Source: an uncultured Clostridia bacterium
GTDB lineage: Bacteria > Bacillota > Clostridia > Oscillospirales > Ruminococcaceae
Direction: 5' to 3'
Assembly: GCA_947625455.1 (NCBI GenBank)
Contig: CANQOJ010000144.1
Span: forward strand, 1-5,695
Length of the DNA stretch: 5,695 bases
The position numbers were made by a program, and so were the translations under genes. Below are positions 5,619 through 5,695 of the stretch, one piece after another; the first letter of the stretch is position 1, and every line of letters starts with the position of its first letter. The notes under the pieces are model-generated. The model was given only the letters and a program-made list of their open reading frames with translations, made no database searches and had not been told where the DNA came from.

Positions 5619-5695
5619 GAAGCTAGAAATTAAGAAGCCAGAGGCTAGATTCTAAGGTAATCTCAGATTGTTTTTAGATTAAACGAGCGTAGACA
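5619..5695. repeat. Second copy of the type B element, cut by window end
   Basis: These last 77 bases are identical to 5408-5484, in direct orientation at a distance of 211 bases. The match starts three bases inside the element's left end, where the flanks differ (C at 5618, A at 5407), and runs to the window edge in the middle of the terminator-like hairpin. About 40 bases of unique sequence (5579-5618) separate it from element 3; they hold no gene. It is either a tandem second insertion or an assembly feature at a repeat. Confidence 0.8.

Overview
The window looks like chromosomal DNA of a low-to-moderate GC member of the Firmicutes, most likely class Clostridia and perhaps a Ruminococcus/Oscillospiraceae-type gut anaerobe. 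This is inferred from three things: the clostridial-type 450-residue hexameric glutamate dehydrogenase, the two coiled-coil M23 wall hydrolases with a Cys-containing insert, and strong purine-rich ribosome binding sites with sigma-A-type promoters. The genus cannot be fixed from the sequence alone.

Layout from left to right. Bases 1-728 (+) hold the C-terminal part of a MATE-family multidrug/cation antiporter, open at the window edge and broken by an apparent one-base deletion near base 78. Bases 828-2174 and 2317-3696 (both -) are two tandem paralogues of a secreted murein hydrolase: signal peptide, long coiled coil, M23/LytM metallopeptidase domain with all zinc and catalytic residues present. 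A textbook promoter (TTGACA, 17 bases, TATAAT) precedes the 2317-3696 gene on the minus strand, and the pair is probably one transcription unit. A 355-base divergent intergenic region follows. It also carries a good plus-strand promoter for gdhA (4052-5404), which encodes an apparently intact NAD(P)-dependent glutamate dehydrogenase for ammonium assimilation or glutamate turnover.

The most unusual content is a family of CTAG-rich, long inverted-repeat elements at about 714-831, 2189-2305, 5405-5578 and 5619 to the window end. They share terminal arms built from variants of a heptamer (CTAGAGG) but have at least two different hairpin cores. All 18 CTAG tetranucleotides I found in the window lie inside these elements. 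Every gene in the window ends inside, against, or within about a dozen bases of one. The element after gdhA is a nested palindrome of about 174 bp with a terminator-like hairpin at its centre, and its first 77 bases (less three) recur exactly as the last 77 bases of the window. The elements look like MITE-like non-autonomous repeats, or mobile terminator cassettes; no transposase is present here.

The genes do not form one pathway. The two hydrolases belong together (cell-wall remodelling or daughter-cell separation). The MATE remnant converges on them, and gdhA is a separate metabolic gene. I see no RNA genes, CRISPR array or phage genes.
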